A stretch of DNA of 64,000 bases from Hyphomicrobiales bacterium (GTDB taxonomy: Bacteria; Pseudomonadota; Alphaproteobacteria; Rhizobiales; Beijerinckiaceae), in assembly GCA_019075905.1 (NCBI GenBank), contig JAGXAM010000015.1, positions 1 to 64,000 of the forward strand, read 5' to 3'. Positions 27,764 to 34,983 of this stretch are shown here, in pieces. The translations under genes were made by a program, and so were the position numbers. Under the pieces are notes generated by a model. The model ran no database searches, was not told the DNA's origin, and saw nothing but the letters and a program-made list of their open reading frames with translations. How positions within the stretch are numbered: position 1 is the stretch's first letter; each line of letters begins with the position of its first letter.

Positions 27764-28087
27764 TCACGGGCGGCTGGAATGGCCGATGAGCTGCTTGCGC
27801 CGTTCCGTGACCAGCACGACCAGTGCGCCCGCCACCATCAATATCGCGAAGGCCGGAACAGCAAAGATCGAGGTCAGCACAGGGTGCCACAGGAACTGCA
27901 GGTGGCGCGCCTGCAGCGCGGCATCGAGCGCATCATAGCGGGGACCGAGCAGCCTTTGCGTCAGCGCACCGAAACTGGTGAGCACGAGGTGATTGGCGGC
28001 AATGGTCTGCGTGCCGTTGATCACTAGCACGACGAAACCTCCGGCAAGCGCCAGCCATCCTATGAGCCGCAATGTCAACCGGAACAT
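27764..28087 (-). CDS. Small two-helix membrane protein, unknown function
   Basis: 107 residues from ATG 28087 (MFRLTLRLIGWLALAGG). Two strong hydrophobic helices are visible, one at residues 8-28 and one near 78-100, with a polar stretch between and a short basic tail. I recall uncharacterised Rhizobiales proteins of this type (N-terminal helix followed by NGTQTIAA-like sequence), but no function is known. It is divergent from pqqA with 186 bases in between. The open frame extends further upstream without protein-like sequence. Confidence 0.65.
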   Translation of the reverse strand: MFRLTLRLIGWLALAGGFVVLVINGTQTIAANHLVLTSFGALTQRLLGPRYDALDAALQARHLQFLWHPVLTSIFAVPAFAILMVAGALVVLVTERRKQLIGHSSRP

Positions 28088-28235
28088 TCTTGCCACCAGA
28101 AAAGGGTGGCGCTGTATAAGTTCCGCGGGAAAATTTGTCCATATCGGCCAACAGCGTGGGGCCAGCCTGCACCGGGTGGCCGGGGCCATGCGAAAGTTGA
28201 CTTGCTGAAGTCTATGGAGCGTGCACATTATGACC

Positions 28236-28253
28236 AGGCTCAGCATAGAGCCT
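28236..28253 (+). promoter_or_regulatory. Leader hairpin before pqqA
   Basis: AGGCTC (28236-28241) pairs with GAGCCT (28248-28253) around a 6-base loop, immediately upstream of a near-perfect ribosome site AAAGGAGG (28258-28265). It leaves the ribosome site exposed and may stabilise the pqqA message. A weak promoter candidate (TTGCTG at about 28202, CATTAT at about 28226) lies just upstream. Confidence 0.4.
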
Positions 28254-28273
28254 GTTCAAAGGAGGAAATCATC

Positions 28274-28351
28274 ATGGCATGGACAACACCGGAAGTAACC
28301 GAAGTGTGCGTCGGCATGGAAGTGACCAGCTACGAGTCTGCCGAACTCTGA
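28274..28351 (+). CDS. pqqA: PQQ precursor peptide PqqA
   Basis: 25-residue ribosomal peptide, MAWTTPEVTEVCVGMEVTSYESAEL-like, whose E16 and Y20 (spacing E-x3-Y) are joined by PqqE to form the PQQ skeleton. The ribosome site AAAGGAGG lies 8 bases before ATG. It is too short for routine gene calling but the E/Y spacing and the pqqB neighbour are unambiguous. A small hairpin separates it from pqqB. Confidence 0.95.
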   Translation: MAWTTPEVTEVCVGMEVTSYESAEL

Positions 28352-28365
28352 ACGACAAGGTCAGC

Positions 28366-28378
28366 CCGCATTTTGCGG
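28366..28378 (+). terminator. Intercistronic hairpin pqqA/pqqB
   Basis: CCGCA-ttt-TGCGG (28366-28378), which can extend weakly into flanking GC, lies in the 45-base gap between pqqA and pqqB. In other bacteria the pqqA message greatly exceeds the full operon transcript; this element may do the same here. Confidence 0.4.
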
Positions 28379-28396
28379 TGCGGCGGGTGACGGATC

Positions 28397-29296
28397 GTGC
28401 TGATCAGAGTTCTCGGCTCAGCGGCAGGAGGCGGGTTTCCCCAGTGGAATTGCCGTTGTCCGGTGTGCACTCTGGCCTGGAACAATGATCCGCGGGTTTC
28501 GCCACGCACGCAATCGAGCCTAGCTATCAGCGCCGATGGTCATCATTGGCTGCTTTTGAACGCCTCGCCTGACCTGCGTCAGCAGATTTCGGCACATTCG
28601 ATCTTGCATCCAGTCTCGGGAAGGCGTGGATCCCCGATATATGGCATATGGCTCACCAACGGCGACATCGACCATGTCGCCGGGCTGCTGAGCCTGCGTG
28701 AGCAACAGAGCTTCACGATTTTTGCGACACGGGGCATTCTCGACGAACTTGCTGCCAATGCCATCTTCAGCGCTCTGGCGGGCGGTGCCGTGACGCGGCG
28801 TGCGATCTCTCATAATGCTGAAATTGCTGCGGGTTACGGGCTCGACGTCACCAGCTTTGCCGTGCCGGGCAAAGTGCCGCTCTACCGGGAGGGTGCCAGA
28901 GTGTCGACCGATGAAATCAGCGAGATGACCAGTGGCCTTAACCTTCGCCATGGGGGTCGCACGGCGCTGTATATTCCCGGCTGCGCGCGCGTGACCCCTG
29001 ACATCAAGGCGCGTATTGCGGGCGCGGACGTCGTCCTGTTCGACGGCACGACCTTTGTCGATGATGAAATGCTGCAGCTTGGCCTGTCGAACAAGACGGC
29101 GGCGCGCATGGGACATCTGGCGATGAGCGGGCCAGCGGGCAGCATGGCGGCGCTGGCCGATGTCGTGGGGCCGCGCAAGATATTCATTCATATCAACAAT
29201 ACCAATCCTGCGCTGATCGAGGGCTCGCCGGAGCGCCGGGCCGTCGAGGCAGCAGGATGGGAAATCGCATTTGACGGCATGGAGATTGATTTATGA
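28397..29296 (+). CDS. pqqB: PQQ biosynthesis protein PqqB
   Basis: 299 residues with a GTG start. Metallo-beta-lactamase-fold protein thought to hydroxylate the tyrosine-derived part of the cross-linked Glu-Tyr intermediate using iron. Seen: N-terminal SAAGGGFPQWNC with the zinc triad C19, C21, C24 (CRCPVC), and the family variant metal motif TNGDIDHVAGLL. Its stop overlaps the pqqC start (ATGA), so the two are translationally coupled. Confidence 0.96.
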   Translation: MLIRVLGSAAGGGFPQWNCRCPVCTLAWNNDPRVSPRTQSSLAISADGHHWLLLNASPDLRQQISAHSILHPVSGRRGSPIYGIWLTNGDIDHVAGLLSLREQQSFTIFATRGILDELAANAIFSALAGGAVTRRAISHNAEIAAGYGLDVTSFAVPGKVPLYREGARVSTDEISEMTSGLNLRHGGRTALYIPGCARVTPDIKARIAGADVVLFDGTTFVDDEMLQLGLSNKTAARMGHLAMSGPAGSMAALADVVGPRKIFIHINNTNPALIEGSPERRAVEAAGWEIAFDGMEIDL

Positions 29297-30066
29297 CCGG
29301 CCAGCAGGTTTTGCTCACCCCTGACGAGCTTGAAGCCGCCCTGCACGCCGTGGGCGCGGCGCGCTATCACAATCTGCACCCGTTTCATGCGCGGCTGCAC
29401 AGTGGCAAGGCACGGCGCAGCGAGGTGCAGGCCTGGGCCCTGAACCGATATTGCTACCAGTCGATGATACCGATCAAGGATGCCACGGTGCTGGCGCGCA
29501 TGGATGATGCTGCCGTGCGGCGCGAATGGCGTCACCGGCTCGAAGATCATGATGGCCTCGCGCCGGGTGATGGCGGCATTGAGCGCTGGCTGAAACTGAC
29601 CGACAGCCTCGGATTTTCGCGCAGCTATGTGATGTCGACGGCCGGGATTCTGCCCGGGACGCGCTTTGCCGTTGAAGCCTACGTGCATTTTTGCGCAGAA
29701 AAGACGCTGCTCGAAGCGGTCGCCTCGTCGCTGACCGAACTGTTCTCGCCGAAAATCATCAGCGAGCGGGTCAGCGGCATGCTGGCGCATTATGATTATG
29801 TCAGCCGCGACACGCTGGCTTATTTTTCGGCGCGCCCGACGCAAGCGAGGCGCGACAGCGATTTTGCGCTGGCCTATGTCAAGGCCCATGCGACGACGCC
29901 GGGGACGCAGGCTCTGGCGATCCGGGCGCTGGAATTCAAATGCGATGTGCTGTGGGCCCAGCTTGATGCGCTGTGGGGCGCCTATGTCGATGGCCATGTG
30001 CCGCCCGGGGTCTGGGATCCGGCTTCGAGCCCCGAGGGGGCCATGGGATCGCGCGGGGCGTCATGA
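29293..30066 (+). CDS. pqqC: Pyrroloquinoline-quinone synthase PqqC
   Basis: 257 residues, a cofactorless oxidase that performs the final ring closure and eight-electron oxidation to PQQ. Seen: HNLHPFHARLHSGKARRSEVQAW and the internal CYQSMIPIKDA characteristic of the family, all helical as expected. It overlaps pqqB by four bases and pqqD by four bases. Confidence 0.96.
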   Translation: MTGQQVLLTPDELEAALHAVGAARYHNLHPFHARLHSGKARRSEVQAWALNRYCYQSMIPIKDATVLARMDDAAVRREWRHRLEDHDGLAPGDGGIERWLKLTDSLGFSRSYVMSTAGILPGTRFAVEAYVHFCAEKTLLEAVASSLTELFSPKIISERVSGMLAHYDYVSRDTLAYFSARPTQARRDSDFALAYVKAHATTPGTQALAIRALEFKCDVLWAQLDALWGAYVDGHVPPGVWDPASSPEGAMGSRGAS

Positions 30067-30344
30067 CCGGGGCGCTGCAAGCCACATCGCGGCCGCGGCT
30101 GCCGCGCGGCGTGCGCCTGAAACATGACAAGGTGCGTGGCGAGTGGCTGCTGCTGGCGCCCGAGCGGGTGATCAAGACCAACGGCGTTGCCAGGGCGGTG
30201 CTGGAGCGCTGCACGGGCGAGCTGACCTTGCGGGACATCATCGCCGGTCTGGTGCGCGATTTTGAGGCGCCGGAAGCGCGGATCGAGGCCGATGTGCGGG
30301 CGCTGCTGATGTCGCTCGCCGAAAAGCGCTTGCTGGATTTCTGA
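30063..30344 (+). CDS. pqqD: PqqA-binding chaperone PqqD
   Basis: 93 residues beginning at the ATGA overlap with pqqC (MTGALQATSRPRLPRGVRL). A winged-helix peptide-binding protein (RRE type) that presents PqqA to PqqE. Seen: ERVIKTNGVARAVLERC and DFEAPEARIEADVRALL. Separate from pqqC here, whereas some methylotrophs encode a PqqC/D fusion. Confidence 0.93.
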   Translation: MTGALQATSRPRLPRGVRLKHDKVRGEWLLLAPERVIKTNGVARAVLERCTGELTLRDIIAGLVRDFEAPEARIEADVRALLMSLAEKRLLDF

Positions 30345-30352
30345 GGCATATC

Positions 30353-31456
30353 ATGACCATGACGCCCCCTGCACCTGTCGGGCTTCTCGCGGAGCTGACG
30401 CATCGTTGTCCGCTCGGCTGTCCTTATTGCTCGAACCCGCTGGCGCTCGAAGGGCGCGAGGGCGAACTCGCCACCGGGGAATGGAAGCGGGTTTTCAGCG
30501 AAGCTGCGGCTCTGGGCGTGCTGCAGGTGCACCTGTCCGGCGGCGAGCCGCTGTCGCGGCGCGATCTCACCGAAATCGTTCGCCATTGCGCGTCCCTCGG
30601 GCTCTACACCAACCTCATCACCTCCGGCATCGGCATGAATGCCAGTCTGGTGAAGGCGCTTGCCGAGGCCGGGCTCGATCATGTGCAATTGTCGATTCAG
30701 GATGCCGATGCGGCGAGCGCCGACAAGATTGCCGGCTATGCCGGGGCCTTTGCCAAAAAGCAGGAAGTCGCCGCCCTGGTGACGGCGGAAGGATTTCCGC
30801 TGACCGTCAATGCCGTGATCCATCGCGCCAATGCGGCGCGGGCCGGGGCGATGCTGGATCTGGCGGTGGCGCTGGGGGCGCGCAGGGTCGAAATCGCCCA
30901 TGTGCAATATTACGGCTGGGCTGTGGCCAACCGCGGACAATTGATGCCGGACCGGGCGGCGGCCGCGGCGGCGGTGGCCGAGGTCGAGCAGAAAAAGCGC
31001 GAGCTTGCCGGCATCATCGTGGTGGATCACGTGATCCCGGATTATCACGCGCGGCTGCCGAAAGCCTGCATGGGCGGCTGGGGGCGGCGCACGCTCAACA
31101 TAACGCCAACGGGCAAGGGGCTGCCCTGCCATGCCGCCGAGACGCTGAAACACCTGACGTTCTGGAATGTGCGCGATGCCTCGCTGTCCGACATCTGGTA
31201 TCAGTCGCCGGGTTTCAACGCCTATCGCGGCACGGCGTGGATGAACGAAACTTGCCGCAGTTGCGAGCGCCGTGATATTGACCATGGCGGTTGTCGCTGC
31301 CAGGCGCTGGCACTGGCGGGCGATGCGGCGGCGACTGATCCGGTCTGCCACAAATCGCCCGATCATGCGCGGCTTGCCGACATTCTGGCTGCGGAAACGC
31401 AGACAGAACCGGCGCCCTATCACTACCGACGCGTGGCGGCGCGCGGCTCGGCCTGA
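30353..31456 (+). CDS. pqqE: Radical SAM PqqA cross-linking enzyme PqqE
   Basis: 367 residues. The radical SAM cluster motif is C19-x3-C23-x2-C26 (RCPLGCPYC); the C-terminal SPASM region has additional cysteines (KACMGGWG, LPCHAAETL, CRSCERRD, GGCRCQA, PVCHKSPD) for auxiliary clusters. It forms the carbon-carbon bond between E16 and Y20 of PqqA with PqqD bound. Eight bases after pqqD. The protease that trims PqqA (PqqF/G type) is not in this window. Confidence 0.96.
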   Translation: MTMTPPAPVGLLAELTHRCPLGCPYCSNPLALEGREGELATGEWKRVFSEAAALGVLQVHLSGGEPLSRRDLTEIVRHCASLGLYTNLITSGIGMNASLVKALAEAGLDHVQLSIQDADAASADKIAGYAGAFAKKQEVAALVTAEGFPLTVNAVIHRANAARAGAMLDLAVALGARRVEIAHVQYYGWAVANRGQLMPDRAAAAAAVAEVEQKKRELAGIIVVDHVIPDYHARLPKACMGGWGRRTLNITPTGKGLPCHAAETLKHLTFWNVRDASLSDIWYQSPGFNAYRGTAWMNETCRSCERRDIDHGGCRCQALALAGDAAATDPVCHKSPDHARLADILAAETQTEPAPYHYRRVAARGSA

Positions 31457-31467
31457 CGGAGATATTC

Positions 31468-31968
31468 ATGCTGAAATGGCTCGAACGCGCGCTGTTTACC
31501 AGCCGCTGGCTGCTGGTGCCGTTTTACGCCGCGCTGGTCGTCAGCCTGATGATCATGCTGGCGCGGCTATTCCTGCATGTCTATGACATGGTGCTGGGGA
31601 TATTCACCATCAGCGAGAATGAGCTGCTTTTGCATGTGCTGGGGGTCATCGATACCACCCTGACAGCGTCCATGGTCATTCTCGTCATTTTCTCGGGCTA
31701 TGAGAATTTTGTGTCGCGGGTGACGCCCGAGACGCATGACAATTGGCCGGAATGGATGACGAAAATCGACTTTGGCGGCCTGAAGCTGAAATTGCTGTCG
31801 ACGATTACGGCGATCACCGCCATTCATTTGCTGCGCGCCTATCTGGAAGTCGCCGATGGCAAGGCAGCCGACCTGCAATGGTCGGTGCTGGTGCTGCTCG
31901 GCTTTGCGGCCACCGCCGTCCTGCTGGCCTTGGGGGATTTTATCGCACACAAGGTGCGTCCCGATTGA
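31468..31968 (+). CDS. UPF0114/YqhA-family membrane protein
   Basis: 166 residues with four hydrophobic helices (about 15-37, 50-72, 103-125, 135-157). The family signature ISENELLLHVLGVIDTTL and the FSGYENFVSR motif are clear. Function is unknown in any organism. It begins 11 bases after pqqE, so it may be cotranscribed with the pqq operon, although a link to PQQ is not established. Confidence 0.85.
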   Translation: MLKWLERALFTSRWLLVPFYAALVVSLMIMLARLFLHVYDMVLGIFTISENELLLHVLGVIDTTLTASMVILVIFSGYENFVSRVTPETHDNWPEWMTKIDFGGLKLKLLSTITAITAIHLLRAYLEVADGKAADLQWSVLVLLGFAATAVLLALGDFIAHKVRPD

Positions 31969-32030
31969 CGGGCCTGGCACTTGCCGCCACATTGCGCGCC
32001 GGACGCTCATCTTGAACGGGAGATCATCGC

Positions 32031-32531
32031 ATGACCGCAAGTTTCACAGCCAGCAGCACAGATATTGCGCCGGGCGCGACAATCCCGCTGAAATTCGCCT
32101 TCAATGACTTTGGTTGCACGGGGGACAATGTCTCGCCGGCGCTTGCCTGGGCCGGTGCGCCGGCCGGCACACAGAGCTTTGCGGTGATGGTGCATGATCC
32201 CGATGCGCCGACCGGCGGGGCCGGGTTCTGGCATTGGGTGGTGGTCAATATACCGGCGAGCGCCAGCGGTCTGGCGCAAGGCGCCGGCACGATCGATGGC
32301 GCGCGGCTGCCCAAGGGCTCGACGCAAATCAGCACTGATTACGGCACGGCTTGCTGGGGCGGGCCGTGCCCGCCGCCGGGCGATGCGCCGCACCACTATA
32401 ATTTCACCGTCTATGCGCTGAAAGTGCCGCGTCTCGATCTGCCGGCCGGAGCGACCGCCGCGCTGACCGGCTTCATGGTCAATATGAACGCGCTGGCCAA
32501 AGCGACGTTTACCGGCCGCTTTGGCCGCTGA
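32031..32531 (+). CDS. YbhB/YbcL-type phosphatidylethanolamine-binding-like protein
   Basis: 166 residues of the bacterial PEBP (Raf-kinase-inhibitor-like) family. Seen: the ligand-pocket motif DPDAPTGGAGFWHWVVVNIP and, later, GTACWGGPCPPPGDAPHHYNF. No signal peptide, so cytoplasmic. Ligand and role in bacteria are unknown. It ends six bases from the convergent Ohr gene. Confidence 0.88.
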   Translation: MTASFTASSTDIAPGATIPLKFAFNDFGCTGDNVSPALAWAGAPAGTQSFAVMVHDPDAPTGGAGFWHWVVVNIPASASGLAQGAGTIDGARLPKGSTQISTDYGTACWGGPCPPPGDAPHHYNFTVYALKVPRLDLPAGATAALTGFMVNMNALAKATFTGRFGR

Positions 32532-32537
32532 GCCTGA

Positions 32538-32972
32538 TCAGGCGCCGTGGGCGGTGACCTCGACATCGACGTTGCCGCGCGTGGCGTGGGAATAGGGACA
32601 GATATTGGCATGGGCCTCATCGACAAGCTTTTGCAGCTCCGCCTGGGGCAGGCTCTTGTCGGTGATGTCGAGCTTGACGGCCAGGCCAAAGCCGCCGAGA
32701 TCGCGCGGGCCGATGGTGACGGCGCATTGCACCCGGGCTTTTGACGCGTCCATCTTGTGCTGGCGGGCGACAAAATCGAGCGCGCCGCCGAAGCAGGCGG
32801 CATAGCCCGCCGCAAACAGGTGCTCCGGCGTGGTGGTGCCGGGTTTGCCGGGGCCGCCCATTTCTTTCGGCACTGACAGGCTCACGCTGAATGTGTTGTC
32901 ATCGGCGCCGGTGGTGCCGTTGCGCCCGCCCTGGGCCGTACCGTGCGCTGTAAACAAGGGCTTGATGTTCAT
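32538..32972 (-). CDS. ohr: Organic hydroperoxide reductase, Ohr/OsmC family
   Basis: 144 residues from ATG 32972, supported by AGGAG about 8 bases upstream. Thiol peroxidase detoxifying organic and fatty-acid hydroperoxides. Seen: peroxidatic C60 in AAGYAACFGG, resolving C125 in NICPYSHATRGN, and R17 in the N-terminal GGRNG loop. These mark Ohr rather than OsmC. No OhrR regulator gene is adjacent. Confidence 0.92.
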   Translation of the reverse strand: MNIKPLFTAHGTAQGGRNGTTGADDNTFSVSLSVPKEMGGPGKPGTTTPEHLFAAGYAACFGGALDFVARQHKMDASKARVQCAVTIGPRDLGGFGLAVKLDITDKSLPQAELQKLVDEAHANICPYSHATRGNVDVEVTAHGA

Positions 32973-33037
32973 GATGCCGCTCCTGATCAGGTTCGCATTT
33001 ATGATGCCCACAACTCAATTGCGCATATGTTGAATAA

Positions 33038-34450
33038 TTACAAGACCTTTCCCGGGTTGAGAATGCCATGGGGATCAAGGGTTGCCTTCAGGGCGCGCAT
33101 GACTTCCAGCGCCACCGGGTCCTTCACTTGTTGCAGCAATTCGCGCTTGAGCTGGCCGATGCCGTGTTCAGCCGAAATCGACCCGCCCATGCGTGTGACG
33201 ATGGCGTGTACCAGGGCGTTGATCTCGCCCCAACGTGCGAGAAATCCAGCCGTATCGGCGCCGACGGGCTGGGAGATGTTGAAGTGGATATTGCCATCGC
33301 CAAGGTGGCCGAACGGCACAGGCCTCGCGCCGGGCATGGCTTGCAGCACGGCGGCACCGGCGACCCGCAGGAATTCCGGCACGGCGGCGATGGGCACGCT
33401 GATGTCATGCTTGATCGACCCGCCCTCGCGCTTTTGCACATCGGGCAAATCCTCGCGCAGCCGCCAGAGCGCGTCGCGCTGCGCGCCGGATTCAGCAAGG
33501 GTGGCGTCTTCGATCACGCCGCGGTTGAGAGCGGTTTCGAGCATTTCGAGGGCGGTGGCCTGCAGGTCGCCCTCGGCCGAGGCGGCAAGCTCCATCAGCA
33601 CATACCAGGCGTGGGGCTTTTGCAAGGGATCGCGATGGCCGGGGGCGTGGCGCACCACGAATTCAATGCCGAGGCGCGGCATGAGCTCGAAGGTTTTCAG
33701 GGCATTGCCGGCGTGGGCCTGTGCCAGGGCGAGCAAGACCAGGGCCTGGTCGGGGCTGGCAAGGCCGATGAAGGCGGTTTCCACATGGCGCGGCTGGGGG
33801 AAGAGCTTCAGGCTGGCGGCGGTCATGACACCGAGCGTGCCCTCCGAGCCCATGAACAGGTGCTTCAGGTCATAGCCGGTATTGTCTTTCTTCAGACTCG
33901 ACAGGCCGTTGAGCACGCGCCCGTCGGCAAGCACCACCTCAAGTCCTGCCACCAGATCACGCGTGCTGCCGTAGGCGATCACCGCGGTGCCGCCGGCATT
34001 GGTCGCAAGGTTGCCGCCAATGGTGCAGGTGCCTTCCGAAGCCAGCGACAATGGGAACAGCATGCCAGCGTCGCGGGCATGGCTTTGCGCCTCGGCGAGG
34101 GTCATGCCGGCCTCGACCACCATGACATGCGCGGCGGCGTCGATCTCGCGCAGCCTGGCAAGGCGCTGCAGGCTGAGCACGATGGCCTTGCCGGAAGCGT
34201 CGGGGGTCTGGCCGCCGACGAGCCCGGTGTTGCCGCCCTGCGGCACCACGCTGAGGCGCTGCGCATGGCAATAGCGCAGGACAGCGGCGACTTCTGCTGT
34301 GGAGCCGGGCCGCACCACACAGGCCGCCTTGCCGTGATAAAGCCCGCGAGGTTCGCTCAGGAAGGCGGCGGTGACATCGGCGTCGGTGAGAACATGGGCC
34401 TGGCCGATCAATTCGCCCAGCGCCTGCAGCATCGCACTTTCCTGCGGCAT
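33038..34450 (-). CDS. FAD-linked 2-hydroxyacid dehydrogenase (GlcD/D-lactate/D-2-hydroxyglutarate type)
   Basis: 470 residues of the vanillyl-alcohol-oxidase-like flavoprotein family. The FAD_binding_4 part (PGSTAEVAAVLRYC, PQGGNTGLVGGQ, NLATNAGGT) is followed by the FAD-oxidase C-terminal domain with HLGDGNIHFN and SAEHGIGQLKR, which hold the metal and substrate histidines. It oxidises a D-2-hydroxy acid such as D-lactate, glycolate or D-2-hydroxyglutarate; sequence alone does not separate these. No GlcE/GlcF genes adjoin, which favours a stand-alone D-lactate or D-2-hydroxyglutarate enzyme. The DUF1330 gene lies 12 bases upstream. Confidence 0.88.
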   Translation of the reverse strand: MPQESAMLQALGELIGQAHVLTDADVTAAFLSEPRGLYHGKAACVVRPGSTAEVAAVLRYCHAQRLSVVPQGGNTGLVGGQTPDASGKAIVLSLQRLARLREIDAAAHVMVVEAGMTLAEAQSHARDAGMLFPLSLASEGTCTIGGNLATNAGGTAVIAYGSTRDLVAGLEVVLADGRVLNGLSSLKKDNTGYDLKHLFMGSEGTLGVMTAASLKLFPQPRHVETAFIGLASPDQALVLLALAQAHAGNALKTFELMPRLGIEFVVRHAPGHRDPLQKPHAWYVLMELAASAEGDLQATALEMLETALNRGVIEDATLAESGAQRDALWRLREDLPDVQKREGGSIKHDISVPIAAVPEFLRVAGAAVLQAMPGARPVPFGHLGDGNIHFNISQPVGADTAGFLARWGEINALVHAIVTRMGGSISAEHGIGQLKRELLQQVKDPVALEVMRALKATLDPHGILNPGKVL

Positions 34451-34462
34451 GTTGATCGACCC

Positions 34463-34750
34463 TTAAGCGCCTTCAACCAGCAGGAATGCCGCCTCGGCCG
34501 CATTGAGGCGCAGGGCGCGGGCGGCGGTATAGTCCGGCGAATGGTAGAAATCATGCGCGGTCTGGTAATCGGGAAATTCGAGCACGACATTGCGGGTGCG
34601 GGTGGTGCCTTCGAGTGTTTCGCTGCGCCCGCCGCGTACCAGATAGGTGCCACCAAACTTCGCCACAGCGGCGCTGGCGGCCTTGGCATAGGCGGCATAG
34701 GCATCAGGGTTGGTGACGTTGACGCTGGCGATAATATAGCCTTTGGCCAT
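34463..34750 (-). CDS. DUF1330 family protein
   Basis: 95 residues of the dimeric alpha/beta-barrel DUF1330 family, with YIIASVNVTNPDAYAAYAKAA, the YLVRGGRSETLEG turn and EFPDYQTAHDFYHSPDY. Function unknown. It precedes the FAD dehydrogenase by 12 bases on the same strand and is probably cotranscribed. Confidence 0.88.
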   Translation of the reverse strand: MAKGYIIASVNVTNPDAYAAYAKAASAAVAKFGGTYLVRGGRSETLEGTTRTRNVVLEFPDYQTAHDFYHSPDYTAARALRLNAAEAAFLLVEGA

Positions 34751-34833
34751 GGTTGCGTGCTCCCGTTAGCTGGATGTTCATATTTCTGTAACCATATTCA
34801 TGCTAGACCTCACCCAGCTGAGTTGCAAATAAC

Positions 34834-34887
34834 ACAGCCGCTCAACGCCGGGCCGGATGTACGTCCGGGGTTGAGCAACCGGGCTGT
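34834..34887. repeat. Large imperfect stem-loop upstream of the phosphoesterase gene
   Basis: Three nested arms pair across 54 bases: ACAGCC (34834) with GGCTGT (34882), GCTCAAC (34840) with GTTGAGC (34870), and CCGGA (34853) with TCCGG (34864) around loop tgtacg. In all 18 pairs with two bulges. It lies about 97 bases before the phosphoesterase ATG and about 84 bases from the DUF1330 start on the other strand. It may be a leader structure or an operator array; no T-run follows. Confidence 0.5.
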
Positions 34888-34983
34888 GCGCCTTGGCAAA
34901 AACTCCCTTCAAACTCGATTGCCAACGTCACATGCCTGTCATAGGCTGATGCGTAATTTCCGCCGCAAACGGAGACCATCGCC

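Noticed and set aside
27757-27767. GCCCG-ttca-CGGGC at the end of the small membrane-protein gene as a terminator
   Set aside because: Only five pairs, overlapping the stop codon, and no T-run on the minus strand.
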